A DNA stretch of 18,930 bases from NCBI GenBank assembly GCA_934457235.1, contig CAKSHT010000023.1:1-18930 (forward strand). Direction: 5' to 3'. Source of the DNA: an uncultured Oscillospiraceae bacterium (GTDB lineage Bacteria; Bacillota; Clostridia; Oscillospirales; Ruminococcaceae). This document shows, one piece after another, positions 6,833-13,686 of this stretch. The translations under genes and the position numbers were made by a program. A model generated the notes under the pieces. The model saw nothing but the letters and a program-made list of their open reading frames with translations. It was not told the origin of the DNA and searched no databases. Position 1 is the stretch's first letter. Each line of letters opens with the position of its first letter.

Positions 6833-8458
6833 ATGAAAAAGTACACAGGCAAGGGCGTATATGGCGCGGTGGCTATCGGTAAAATATCGGTATTCCGCAA
6901 GAACGATGTAACTGTCACCCGCAGGCATATAGAGGACGCAGAGGCTGAAAAGGCGCGCGTTGCAAAGGCAAAGGAAGCCGCTGCGGCGCAGCTCCAGGCG
7001 ATTTACGAAAAGGCTCTGAAAGAGGTCGGCGAAACAAACGCGCAGATCTTCGAGATACACATGATGATGCTGGAGGACGAGGACTACAACGAATCCATCG
7101 AAAACATCATCGATACGCAGCACGTCAACGCCGAATACGCGGTCGCAGTTACTGCCGATAACTTCGCGGAGATGTTCGCGGCAATGGAGGATACCTACAT
7201 GCAGGCGCGTTCTGCGGACGTACGGGACATCTCCAACCGGCTCATCGCCGTGCTTTCCGGCGCGGGACAGGGCGGCGCGGAGAGTTCCGACAGCATGATA
7301 GTATGCGCCGAGGATCTGGCTCCAAGTGAAACCGTTTCACTGGACAAGGACAAGGTACTTGCGTTCGTCACGGCGCATGGTTCCTCAAATTCGCATACTG
7401 CGATACTGGCAAGAAACATGAATATTCCGGCTGTTATCGGTGTTGGGAGCGGGTTCCTGGGCGAGATTTCCGCAGGTCAGACCGCGATAGTAGACGGCTA
7501 CACCGGAGAGATTTACGTTGACCCGGACGAAGCCACCATCGCGGAATACACTAAAAAACGCTCGGCGGACGAGGAAAAAAAGCGCCTGCTCCAGGAGCTC
7601 AAAGGCAAGGAGAACGTCACAAAGGACGGCAGGAAGATCAATATCTATGCGAACATCAGTGGCGTTGACAACATCGGCGCTGTACTGCTGAACGACGCGG
7701 GCGGGATAGGGCTGTTCCGCAGCGAGTTCCTGTACCTCGGCAGCGATGAGCTTCCGACGGAGGATCAGCAGTTCCAGGCTTACAAGCGTGTTCTGGAGAG
7801 CATGGCGGGCAAGAAGGTCATAATCCGTACAATGGATATCGGAGCGGACAAGCAGGTGGATTACCTCGGGCTTAAAAAGGAGGAAAACCCCGCGCTCGGC
7901 TACCGCGCTATCCGTATCTGCCTGACCCGTCCGGAGATTTTCCGCACACAGCTCAGAGCGTTGTTCCGGGCTTCGGTTTACGGTAATCTCGGAATCATGT
8001 TCCCGATGATAACCAGCGTTTGGGAGGTCGAGAAGATACTCTCCATCTGCGAGGACGTCAAGTCCGAACTCAGGGCGGAGGGCATAGGCTATTCCGACAA
8101 TGTGGAACTTGGCATTATGATAGAAACTCCTGCGGCGGCTCTTATCAGCGACAAGCTTGCTCCGCTGGTGGATTTCTTCAGCGTAGGTACCAACGACCTT
8201 ACGCAGTACACGCTGGCATGCGACCGTCAGAACCCGGACATTGATCAGTTCATCGACACCCATCACGAAGCGATTCTGCGGCTCATCGGGATGAGCGCCG
8301 AGAACGCGCACAGGCACGGCGCGTGGATAGGAATATGCGGCGAACTCGCGGCGGATACATCTCTTACGGAGGAGTTCCTCCGCATGGGAATCGACGAGCT
8401 TTCCGTTTCGCCGACATTCGTGCTCAAGGTTCGCGAGGCGGTAAGGAACATCGGATAA
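6833..8458 (+). CDS. ptsI: PTS Enzyme I (phosphoenolpyruvate-protein phosphotransferase)
   Basis: Takes phosphate from PEP and passes it to HPr, the first step of all PTS transport; cytoplasmic. The 541-residue product has the HPr-binding and phospho-His domains first: GSSNSHTAILARN holds the active His188. The PEP-binding TIM barrel follows, with GIGLFRSEFLY near 291-301, IETPAA near 430, SVGTNDLTQYT near 450 and the active Cys in GICGELAAD (Cys502). The start at 6833 was chosen because MKKYTGKGVYGAVAIGKI aligns with the usual Enzyme I N-terminus and GGGGTG lies 4 nt upstream of the ATG. The frame stays open further upstream only because it runs through the MITE. Last gene of the fru-pts operon; whether it is still co-transcribed past the hairpin and MITE is open. 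Confidence 0.96.
   Translation: MKKYTGKGVYGAVAIGKISVFRKNDVTVTRRHIEDAEAEKARVAKAKEAAAAQLQAIYEKALKEVGETNAQIFEIHMMMLEDEDYNESIENIIDTQHVNAEYAVAVTADNFAEMFAAMEDTYMQARSADVRDISNRLIAVLSGAGQGGAESSDSMIVCAEDLAPSETVSLDKDKVLAFVTAHGSSNSHTAILARNMNIPAVIGVGSGFLGEISAGQTAIVDGYTGEIYVDPDEATIAEYTKKRSADEEKKRLLQELKGKENVTKDGRKINIYANISGVDNIGAVLLNDAGGIGLFRSEFLYLGSDELPTEDQQFQAYKRVLESMAGKKVIIRTMDIGADKQVDYLGLKKEENPALGYRAIRICLTRPEIFRTQLRALFRASVYGNLGIMFPMITSVWEVEKILSICEDVKSELRAEGIGYSDNVELGIMIETPAAALISDKLAPLVDFFSVGTNDLTQYTLACDRQNPDIDQFIDTHHEAILRLIGMSAENAHRHGAWIGICGELAADTSLTEEFLRMGIDELSVSPTFVLKVREAVRNIG
7325..7341. promoter_or_regulatory. Perfect 8-1-8 palindrome inside ptsI (operator-like, unproven)
   Basis: AGTGAAACCGTTTCACT is a perfect palindrome around a central C and resembles LacI-family operator shapes. 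It encodes ordinary ptsI codons. One such palindrome by chance in 19 kb is not rare, so this is listed only as a candidate. Confidence 0.15.
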
Positions 8459-8476
8459 ATCTACGGCTGAATATTA

Positions 8477-8512
8477 AAAACGCAGGGGCGGTTATAACCG
8501 TTCCTGCGTTTT
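8477..8512. terminator. Bidirectional terminator between ptsI and the patatin gene
   Basis: A 17-bp stem, AAAACGCAGG then GGCGGTT and their near-complement (two G-U pairs), ends in TTTT on the plus strand. On the minus strand it is followed by TTTTTAATATT, an even better U-tract. It separates the convergent ptsI and patatin-like genes. Confidence 0.85.
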
Positions 8513-8525
8513 CGTGTGTGAAGAA

Positions 8526-8547
8526 CGGGCGGATATAGAATCCGCCC
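8526..8547. terminator. Second hairpin of the CGGGCGGAT type downstream of the patatin gene
   Basis: GGGCGGAT-ATAGA-ATCCGCCC is an 8-bp stem, followed on the plus strand by CTACATTTTAATT. It may back up the terminator just upstream. The left arm CGGGCGGAT recurs in hairpins at 9756 and 17026. Confidence 0.5.
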
Positions 8548-8575
8548 CTACATTTTAATTGTATTCTGCCTGTCG

Positions 8576-9499
8576 TCAAGCCAGCAGTACCTCGTCGCCG
8601 ACCGGGATATCACCTGCGGTCTGCGGTACGCTCTCCGATGTGTCAACGCTTCTTCCCTCGTTCCATGCGACAAGCTCCATCATGCGCTTGTCCATGAGGG
8701 TGTATCCGTGGCGGTACAGCTCCATTATCTTGCGGCTGTCCTGCTCGAACTTGGATATGGACGGTATCTGCGGGCGGATAACGAACGCCCTGCCCTCTTT
8801 CTGAAGCTTATCCATAAGCGCGGCGGTCCTGTTGTAGTTCTCCACACGCTCCATGCATGCGTCGATGAACGCCGGATAATCCTTGTACATATGGTTTATC
8901 ACCTTGCGGAACTTTGCATAATTTGTCGGCGCAACGTTGCTTTCCGGCTTTGTGAGGACTATGACCACGCGGTCGCAGCCCATCTCCATTGCATGCTCTA
9001 TAGGGATAGAATCCGCGATACTTCCGTCAAGGTAGTGCTTTCCGTCTATATCAACGGGGTCGCACAGCATGGGGACCGAGCAGGTCGCCTTGACTATCGT
9101 CAGCAGGCGCTGTTCGTCGCTGGTCTCCGAGAAGAAATCCGCCTTGCCGGTCTCGCAGCAGGTGCAGGCGTATTCAACGTCAATGCCGCTCTTGAAATAT
9201 GTATCAAAATCGAATGGGAACTGCTTGTAGGGATATTCGAACGCCATCTTGTCGAGGTTGATTATCTTGTGTACCTCCATGAACTGCTTCAGCCCGAAAT
9301 AGGATTCGGATTTCGGCGCGTTTATCTGGCGTGCGGTACGCCCGATCTGACGCGAAACGTAGCTCATCGCGTTACCACCGCCGGCGGAAACGCCGACAAC
9401 GTAGGGGTAATATATCCCGTTTTCCATCAGACGATCGAGCACTCCCGCCGTGAAAATACCTCTTACGGCGCCGCCTTCAAGTATAAGTCCTGTTTTCAT
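8576..9499 (-). CDS. Patatin-like phospholipase family protein
   Basis: A predicted lipid acyl hydrolase with a Ser-Asp dyad. From the ATG at 9499 the product has 307 residues. The oxyanion motif EGGAVRG is at 8-14, the nucleophile elbow GVSAG puts Ser at 38, and the dyad Asp is in LDGSIADSIPI (Asp158). There is no signal peptide or membrane segment, so it is probably cytoplasmic, as in the YjjU-like bacterial patatins that it resembles most. An in-frame ATG five codons upstream is possible. The ATG at 9499 was preferred because GGTGGTG sits 6 nt before it and the product then starts MKTGLILEGG, as usual for the family. It is a single-gene unit with its own promoter and terminator. The substrate is unknown. 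Confidence 0.92.
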   Translation of the reverse strand: MKTGLILEGGAVRGIFTAGVLDRLMENGIYYPYVVGVSAGGGNAMSYVSRQIGRTARQINAPKSESYFGLKQFMEVHKIINLDKMAFEYPYKQFPFDFDTYFKSGIDVEYACTCCETGKADFFSETSDEQRLLTIVKATCSVPMLCDPVDIDGKHYLDGSIADSIPIEHAMEMGCDRVVIVLTKPESNVAPTNYAKFRKVINHMYKDYPAFIDACMERVENYNRTAALMDKLQKEGRAFVIRPQIPSISKFEQDSRKIMELYRHGYTLMDKRMMELVAWNEGRSVDTSESVPQTAGDIPVGDEVLLA

Positions 9500-9531
9500 A
9501 TCGTTCACCACCATGTTTCCGCTAGTCTGTC

Positions 9532-9560
9532 ATGATAGTATTTTACCACCTAAAAATCAA
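9532..9560 (-). promoter_or_regulatory. Probable promoter of the patatin-like gene
   Basis: On the minus strand TTGATT (9555-9560) and TATCAT (9532-9537) are spaced by 17 nt, about 33 nt upstream of the chosen start. The match is moderate (4 of 6 and 5 of 6). Confidence 0.5.
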
Positions 9561-9642
9561 CTTTTTGTAAACTTCCTGAATAATACAGTTCGCATTTTAG
9601 ACAAATAGTTTCGACTAACTCCGGCTTTTTTCGGCAAAACCA

Positions 9643-9690
9643 TGAAAACGCGGGGGTACTGGCTTAATTATCCGGTGGGTTGTGATTATA
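9643..9690 (+). repeat. Dispersed intergenic repeat, copy 1
   Basis: The 24-nt core 9667-9690 (key parts ATTATC, GGTGG, TTGTGATTATA) matches 17093-17116 at 22 of 24 positions on the same strand. Both copies are preceded by TGAAAACG and a GGGGTA stretch at similar distances. The 307-nt gap 9500-9806 otherwise holds only the patatin promoter and the terminator at 9754; no gene is credible there. Confidence 0.6.
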
Positions 9691-9745
9691 GTACGGGGAA
9701 CATGTGTTTTTCCTGGCGCATGTATTATGCAGGGCGGGAAATCTA

Positions 9746-9780
9746 CATAAAATACCGGGCGGATCTTATACCCGCCCGGT
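9746..9780 (-). terminator. Terminator of the envelope operon (minus strand)
   Basis: The minus strand reads ACCGGGCGG, a 9-nt loop and CCGCCCGGT as a perfect 9-bp stem (9754-9780), followed by ATTTTATG. It lies 27 nt downstream of the stop at 9807. Confidence 0.8.
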
Positions 9781-9806
9781 CATGTTTATACGCACAGTGC
9801 ACGGAT

Positions 9807-10898
9807 TCAGTTCATCGTAAGTCCTACGGCGCGCCAGCCGTCTGCTGTATTTACGGCGAACACCGTGTTATCCGCCGGGTATGAGTAGGTGTCGCCGTAG
9901 TACACGTTATGCACGTAGCTCACGCGCACCGCATAGCAGGTTTCGGAGTACTGCGTGATACGCAGCGTCTTTTCCTCCGAAAAATCATAGCCGGTATGGT
10001 AGGTGTAGAACTGTCCCTCGTAGGTTTGCAGGTCATGATACAGCTTCGTGTCCGGCGGGATATATCCGGAGATGGACGAAAAATACGCGTCGTTCGCGAT
10101 GTACTTTGAATAAAGCTCCGAGAATTCCAGCGCGAAACGCGCAGCTTCCTCCGCAGTTTCTCCGGTGGCTTCCGGGAGTACGCAGGAATACGCGCCGTTC
10201 CCGGTTTCCTCAGGAGTTATTTCGTTCCCCGAACCGTCACGGAACGTCACCGATGGCGGGTACATCAGACCGGATATCGTACAGGTCTGCATCTCCGGCG
10301 CGTCCGTCAGATAATCGCCGAAATTCGCCGCTTCCTCTATCGGCGCGGAAGTATACTGTGTATCCGGGAGCAGCGTTATTCCGTTCAGCTCCGCAGTGCA
10401 TATCGTCGGGAACGTCAGCTTTACGCGCTCGTTCCTTATCGGCTCGATTGGCGTTATGCTGCCCGCGCCGTAAATCTCCAGCCCGTACAGCGGGTCGGTG
10501 CCGGTCTGCTCAAGCGTGACGAACGCGATGGCGTCATCGCCGCACATCAGCGTATATACCGGGGCGGTTTTCGTGCTTTTTTTGATGTTCTTTTTCAGCG
10601 AGAACTCCCCGGTGAAACGCTCGTTTATCTGGCGGTTCAGCAGTTCTCCGTTCTCGTAGGGGGAAATGTCTGCACTGGAAGCGTTGTACAGCAGGTTGAG
10701 CTTACCGGAATTCAGTTCGTCGGCGATGGCGTCGGTCACGTGGTATATCTGGCTTGCTTCGTAGTGCTGGAGGAACTGCCACAGCTGTCCCAGTCCAACG
10801 ACCGCCGCGGAAAGCACCGCCGCCAGAAGCACGAAATATATCACATAGAACACCACGGTGCCGGTCTGGCTGCGGGTATTTGTCGGGCGTTTCTTCAC
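9807..10898 (-). CDS. Single-pass membrane protein of unknown function, third gene of the envelope operon
   Basis: I do not recognise a named family. The 363-residue product has a short basic cytoplasmic N-terminus, one membrane helix at about residues 14-40, and a large extracytoplasmic part. The last 110 residues alternate a helical stretch (FALEFSELYSKYIAND) with strands ending in NTVFAVNTADGWRAVGLTMN. That is the kind of pattern seen in NTF2-like folds; this comparison is by eye only. No catalytic motif, no lipobox and no sorting signal is visible. Its ATG overlaps the stop of the phosphodiester glycosidase as ATGA (10895-10898), so the two are coupled, and it is last before a terminator. 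A role beside the glycosidase at the cell surface is inferred from position. Confidence 0.8.
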   Translation of the reverse strand: MKKRPTNTRSQTGTVVFYVIYFVLLAAVLSAAVVGLGQLWQFLQHYEASQIYHVTDAIADELNSGKLNLLYNASSADISPYENGELLNRQINERFTGEFSLKKNIKKSTKTAPVYTLMCGDDAIAFVTLEQTGTDPLYGLEIYGAGSITPIEPIRNERVKLTFPTICTAELNGITLLPDTQYTSAPIEEAANFGDYLTDAPEMQTCTISGLMYPPSVTFRDGSGNEITPEETGNGAYSCVLPEATGETAEEAARFALEFSELYSKYIANDAYFSSISGYIPPDTKLYHDLQTYEGQFYTYHTGYDFSEEKTLRITQYSETCYAVRVSYVHNVYYGDTYSYPADNTVFAVNTADGWRAVGLTMN

Positions 10899-11998
10899 TG
10901 CGCGTCACCGTCCCTGCCGCGCACCAGGACAGCCGTGCACATCTTTCGCAGACCGATAAGGCTGGCGCTCTGATTGATTATCTCGCCGTTGTATATCATA
11001 TTGGTCGAAGAGCCTCCGTCAAGGTTCGCGGCGTTGACCGCGCCGAAATCCAGCATCACGTCCCGGACATCCGTAAGGCTGGCGCCCAGGGAGTTCGACT
11101 GACGTCCGTCTATCGTCAGGAGCAGCATCGCGCCGTCCGAACGCTGTCCTATCGCCGTACGCGGATTCAGTCCGCTTCCGTCGCCGAGGGCTTCCACAGG
11201 CTCGCCGTTCACTATGAGTATCGGCCCGAATTTCACGGCGTCGCGTACGCCCATGTCTACGGCTTCCTGCACGGTCATCTTGCCGACTACAAGCTTGTTG
11301 TCGTAGGTTATGCCGATGGTGTCCCAGGAATAGTACATCGGCGTACCCCACAGCACTTCTCCCTCGGACATGACTATGCCCCATGGCTCGCCGCCGGTCA
11401 TGTGACCGGGGCGGTCGTCGAATCCGCCGCCGTTGACCGCGCCGATTATGTTGTCATAAGACGCGTATATCTCCGGGAGCGTCTTTCCGGATTCCGTCTG
11501 ACCGAATTTTCCGGAGATACCCACGAACACCCGGGACGGGTCGTAAACCACCATCATCTTTCCTTTGAATGTCGAGCCGGCGACGTCGATTATATCCACT
11601 CCGTCGCCGTCCGGGTCGATGTCCGGGTCTGCTTCCGCCGCGCTCTGGACTTCGTCGGGAGTCGGTATCTTCACAAGGTCGGGGTCGGTGATGTCCGTCG
11701 TTTCCTTTATGGCGTTCCGGGATACGATCTCGTTTACAGTTTCGTCCGACAGGAATATGTGCGGCACCCACTTTATCGCAGAGGTTTCCTTGCAGGAAAT
11801 CACGAACAGGTTACGAGCGGTTTCGGAAGGCCCCCGCTCCATGACGTATATCACTCCGACCAGCGCCGCCAGGACGGAAAGCAGTGCGGTCACGAATATC
11901 AGTATTATCCGACGCACGACGCGCCACACCGTTTTCGGCTTCTTTTTCTTGAAGCGCGGGCGGGTGCGCTGCGGCTCCCTTGCAGAAACTTCAGTCAC
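10895..11998 (-). CDS. Membrane-anchored phosphodiester glycosidase family protein (NAGPA-type domain)
   Basis: The 367-residue protein has a very basic N-terminus (RFKKKKPK), a membrane anchor at about 28-52, and an extracytoplasmic NAGPA-like domain from about 140 to 360. Motifs typical of that domain are VNGGGF (188-193), LNPRTAIGQ (277-285), TIDGRQSNSLGASL (295-308) and NLDGGSSTNM (325-334). The family includes the human uncovering enzyme, which removes GlcNAc from a phosphodiester; bacterial members act on exopolysaccharide or cell-wall phosphodiesters. An Asp-rich stretch at 124-134 (DPDIDPDGDGVD) looks like a calcium-binding loop. The start is GTG with AAAGGAGAT 8 nt upstream; it overlaps the upstream glycosyltransferase stop by 8 nt. 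The true substrate is unknown. Confidence 0.9.
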   Translation of the reverse strand: MTEVSAREPQRTRPRFKKKKPKTVWRVVRRIILIFVTALLSVLAALVGVIYVMERGPSETARNLFVISCKETSAIKWVPHIFLSDETVNEIVSRNAIKETTDITDPDLVKIPTPDEVQSAAEADPDIDPDGDGVDIIDVAGSTFKGKMMVVYDPSRVFVGISGKFGQTESGKTLPEIYASYDNIIGAVNGGGFDDRPGHMTGGEPWGIVMSEGEVLWGTPMYYSWDTIGITYDNKLVVGKMTVQEAVDMGVRDAVKFGPILIVNGEPVEALGDGSGLNPRTAIGQRSDGAMLLLTIDGRQSNSLGASLTDVRDVMLDFGAVNAANLDGGSSTNMIYNGEIINQSASLIGLRKMCTAVLVRGRDGDAQ

Positions 11999-13079
11999 GT
12001 GGTATCTCCTTTCGGTCGGTGTTCGAATACACCCAGTCGCGCTGGATACCGAAGCTGATGAAGAACAGCAGAGTATCCGTAACTATCTTTATGACGCTCT
12101 GCCACAGCCCGGCTTCCGCACCGAACAGCGCCGATATTCCCCGGACGCACAGCGCCGATACTATCATCTGAGCGGCGCAGAGTATGTAATACCGCAGTGC
12201 GGAGCGCTTTGCGTTATTCCCGGAGCGGAACACGCGGCTCCTGTTCACCAGAAAATTCACCAGGGACGAAACTAACCGGGCGCCCGCGGTGGCAATGAAT
12301 ATCCGCACTCCCTCGTCCAGCGCGGATATCTGCGACATCAGCAGATTGAACAGCGTAAAAAGCCCGATGTCTATGAGCGAGCAAATCCCGGAGCTCAGCA
12401 TAAAGCGGAATATCACGGCGTATATCTTGATGGAATCCGTCAGCGGATTGAAGTGCGTGCCCTTGTTATTGTTATCGTATATCGTGCGTATTTTCAGCTC
12501 GTCGAAGGGCAGGGAAAGCCGTTTCATTTCGAGCAGCATGTTCGTTTCGTACTCGAAGCGCTCCCCGCTCAGCTCCGCAAGCGGCTTCAGATAGGACAGC
12601 GGCAGGGCACGCAGCCCGGTCTGGGTGTCGGTTATCCTGATACCGCACAGCAGCCGGAACACTATCCGCGTCGCGGTGTTTCCGAAACGGCTTTTCGGAG
12701 GGACGTCAGTTCCCGTGAAATCCCGGACACCCAGCACCGCCCTGCCGGTTTCCGACATTTTCTGCGCACAGCGGCGTATGTCGGCGGGGTCGTGCTGTCC
12801 GTCGTCGTCAGTCGTGACGACTCCGTCACAATCCGGCATGTGCTCCAGGACGTATGTGAATCCGGTTTTCAGACCGCGTCCCTTTCCGCGGTTCACGCCG
12901 TGGTGGAGCACTATGCACTGCGGTATCCCGGAAAGCTGAGCGAATATCTCGCCGCAGGCGCTCCTGCTGCCGTCGTCGATTATAACTATCCTGGCAAAGC
13001 CCTCGGCTATAAGCCCGCGGACCACTGTGAATATGCGGTCGGAGGGATTGAAAGTAGGAATTATCACAGGCACTTTCAT
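11991..13079 (-). CDS. Bifunctional family-2 glycosyltransferase / GtrA-like flippase protein
   Basis: Residues 1-215 are a GT2 domain: VIIPTFNPSD start, VIIDDGS near 32-38, the metal-binding TTDDDGQHDP (Asp91-93), and TDTQTGLRALP near 150-160, all as in dolichyl-phosphate-type transferases. Residues about 226-352 are a GtrA-like domain of four membrane helices, with the hallmark segments NFLVNRSRVFR and FFISFGIQRDWVYS. Such fusions are thought to load a sugar onto undecaprenyl phosphate on the inside and move it across the membrane for surface glycan decoration. First gene of a three-gene operon from the promoter at 13135-13163; the leader is about 48 nt and the ribosome site (AAGGGAAA) is modest. 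The sugar and acceptor cannot be told. Confidence 0.93.
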   Translation of the reverse strand: MKVPVIIPTFNPSDRIFTVVRGLIAEGFARIVIIDDGSRSACGEIFAQLSGIPQCIVLHHGVNRGKGRGLKTGFTYVLEHMPDCDGVVTTDDDGQHDPADIRRCAQKMSETGRAVLGVRDFTGTDVPPKSRFGNTATRIVFRLLCGIRITDTQTGLRALPLSYLKPLAELSGERFEYETNMLLEMKRLSLPFDELKIRTIYDNNNKGTHFNPLTDSIKIYAVIFRFMLSSGICSLIDIGLFTLFNLLMSQISALDEGVRIFIATAGARLVSSLVNFLVNRSRVFRSGNNAKRSALRYYILCAAQMIVSALCVRGISALFGAEAGLWQSVIKIVTDTLLFFISFGIQRDWVYSNTDRKEIPRD

Positions 13080-13134
13080 ATATTATACCATTTCCCTTTT
13101 TCAGCCGGAATTTCCCGGTTTTCTCTTTTCTATG

Positions 13135-13163
13135 ATTATATCATAACACTAACTATTTGTAAA
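13135..13163 (-). promoter_or_regulatory. Promoter of the envelope operon
   Basis: On the minus strand TTTACA (13158-13163) and a perfect TATAAT (13135-13140) are spaced by exactly 17 nt. The transcription start should be near 13128. It is divergent from the promoter at 13254. Confidence 0.85.
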
Positions 13164-13253
13164 CGGTTTTGGGAAAACTGTAACTGTTTTGTAATAATAA
13201 AAGGTCACCTCTAAAAATTAACGCCAACTTAACACCGACCTGTAAAATTTAGG

Positions 13254-13283
13254 TTGACACGACTCTCCATCTTGTGCTATAAT
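13254..13283 (+). promoter_or_regulatory. Near-consensus extended -10 promoter of the signalling operon
   Basis: TTGACA (13254-13259) and TATAAT (13278-13283), both perfect, are separated by 18 nt, with TGC just before the -10. It lies about 400 nt upstream of the first intact gene, with the HD-GYP remnant in between. Confidence 0.85.
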
Positions 13284-13301
13284 AAATCAGTAATATAATA
13301 G

Positions 13302-13472
13302 CAGCTGTACGCGCCGATCGTATTTCCGGACGGAATTGGATTAAGCCCAGTGATTGAAGATAACAAGCTGACCATCAGCCGGGCAGAGGAAGAAATGAAG
13401 ATCCTCAGAAAGCTATGGCTTCTTGTTATGAGCGTGAACACCGGCGGGAGGCTTCAACAAGCCGTGCGATGA
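13302..13472 (+). pseudogene. Open-frame remnant upstream of the HD-GYP fragment (origin uncertain)
   Basis: The frame is open after a TAG and reads QLYAPIVFPDGIGLSP, then (possible GTG start at 13350) VIEDNKLTISRAEEEMKILRKLW and ends RLQQAVR. I see no ribosome site and no family match. The acidic helix followed by ILRKLW could be the former N-terminus of the same gene whose HD-GYP tail follows in another frame; this is a weak inference. A short real peptide is the alternative. Confidence 0.35.
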
Positions 13473-13662
13473 CGGGATGCAGCTGGTCTTCATCGCGGAC
13501 GTTTACGACGCACTGGTGAGCGAAAGAGTGTATAAAAAGGCGTTCCCGCACGATAAAGCGGTGAAGATGATACCTGACGGCGAGTGCGGCGCATTCGATC
13601 CGGCGCTGCTCAGGTGCTTCACGGATATCCAGGAGGAGATCCGGGCGCGGTTCAGCAAATGA
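13438..13662 (+). pseudogene. C-terminal fragment of an HD-GYP domain protein
   Basis: The frame is open from 13438 (first ATG 13477) and gives 61 residues from that ATG. IADVYDALVSERVYKKAF followed by HDKAVKMI, GECGAFDP and LLRCF is the characteristic tail of HD-GYP cyclic-di-GMP phosphodiesterases. The catalytic HD pair, the HHE and the GYP motif that should precede it are missing, and a TGA lies in frame at 13435. It therefore cannot be an active phosphodiesterase and is best read as what is left after an internal deletion or frameshift. It lies inside the leader of the signalling operon, 24 nt before the lipoprotein gene. Confidence 0.8.
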
Positions 13663-13686
13663 TTCTGGTTTTATAGTGGTAATGGT

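Noticed and set aside
9642..9884. Small plus-strand ORF in the gap before the envelope operon end
   Set aside because: No ribosome site, crosses the terminator and runs antisense into the gene ending at 9807; its sequence is the dispersed repeat.
10754..12058. A 434-residue open frame on the plus strand over the envelope operon
   Set aside because: It is antisense to two well-supported overlapping genes with family motifs, has no ribosome site, and its product has no recognisable domain.
13284..13686. Cyclic-di-GMP or other riboswitch in the long leader of the signalling operon
   Set aside because: No GEMM-like conserved blocks were seen. The leader is better explained by gene remnants with an HD-GYP tail.
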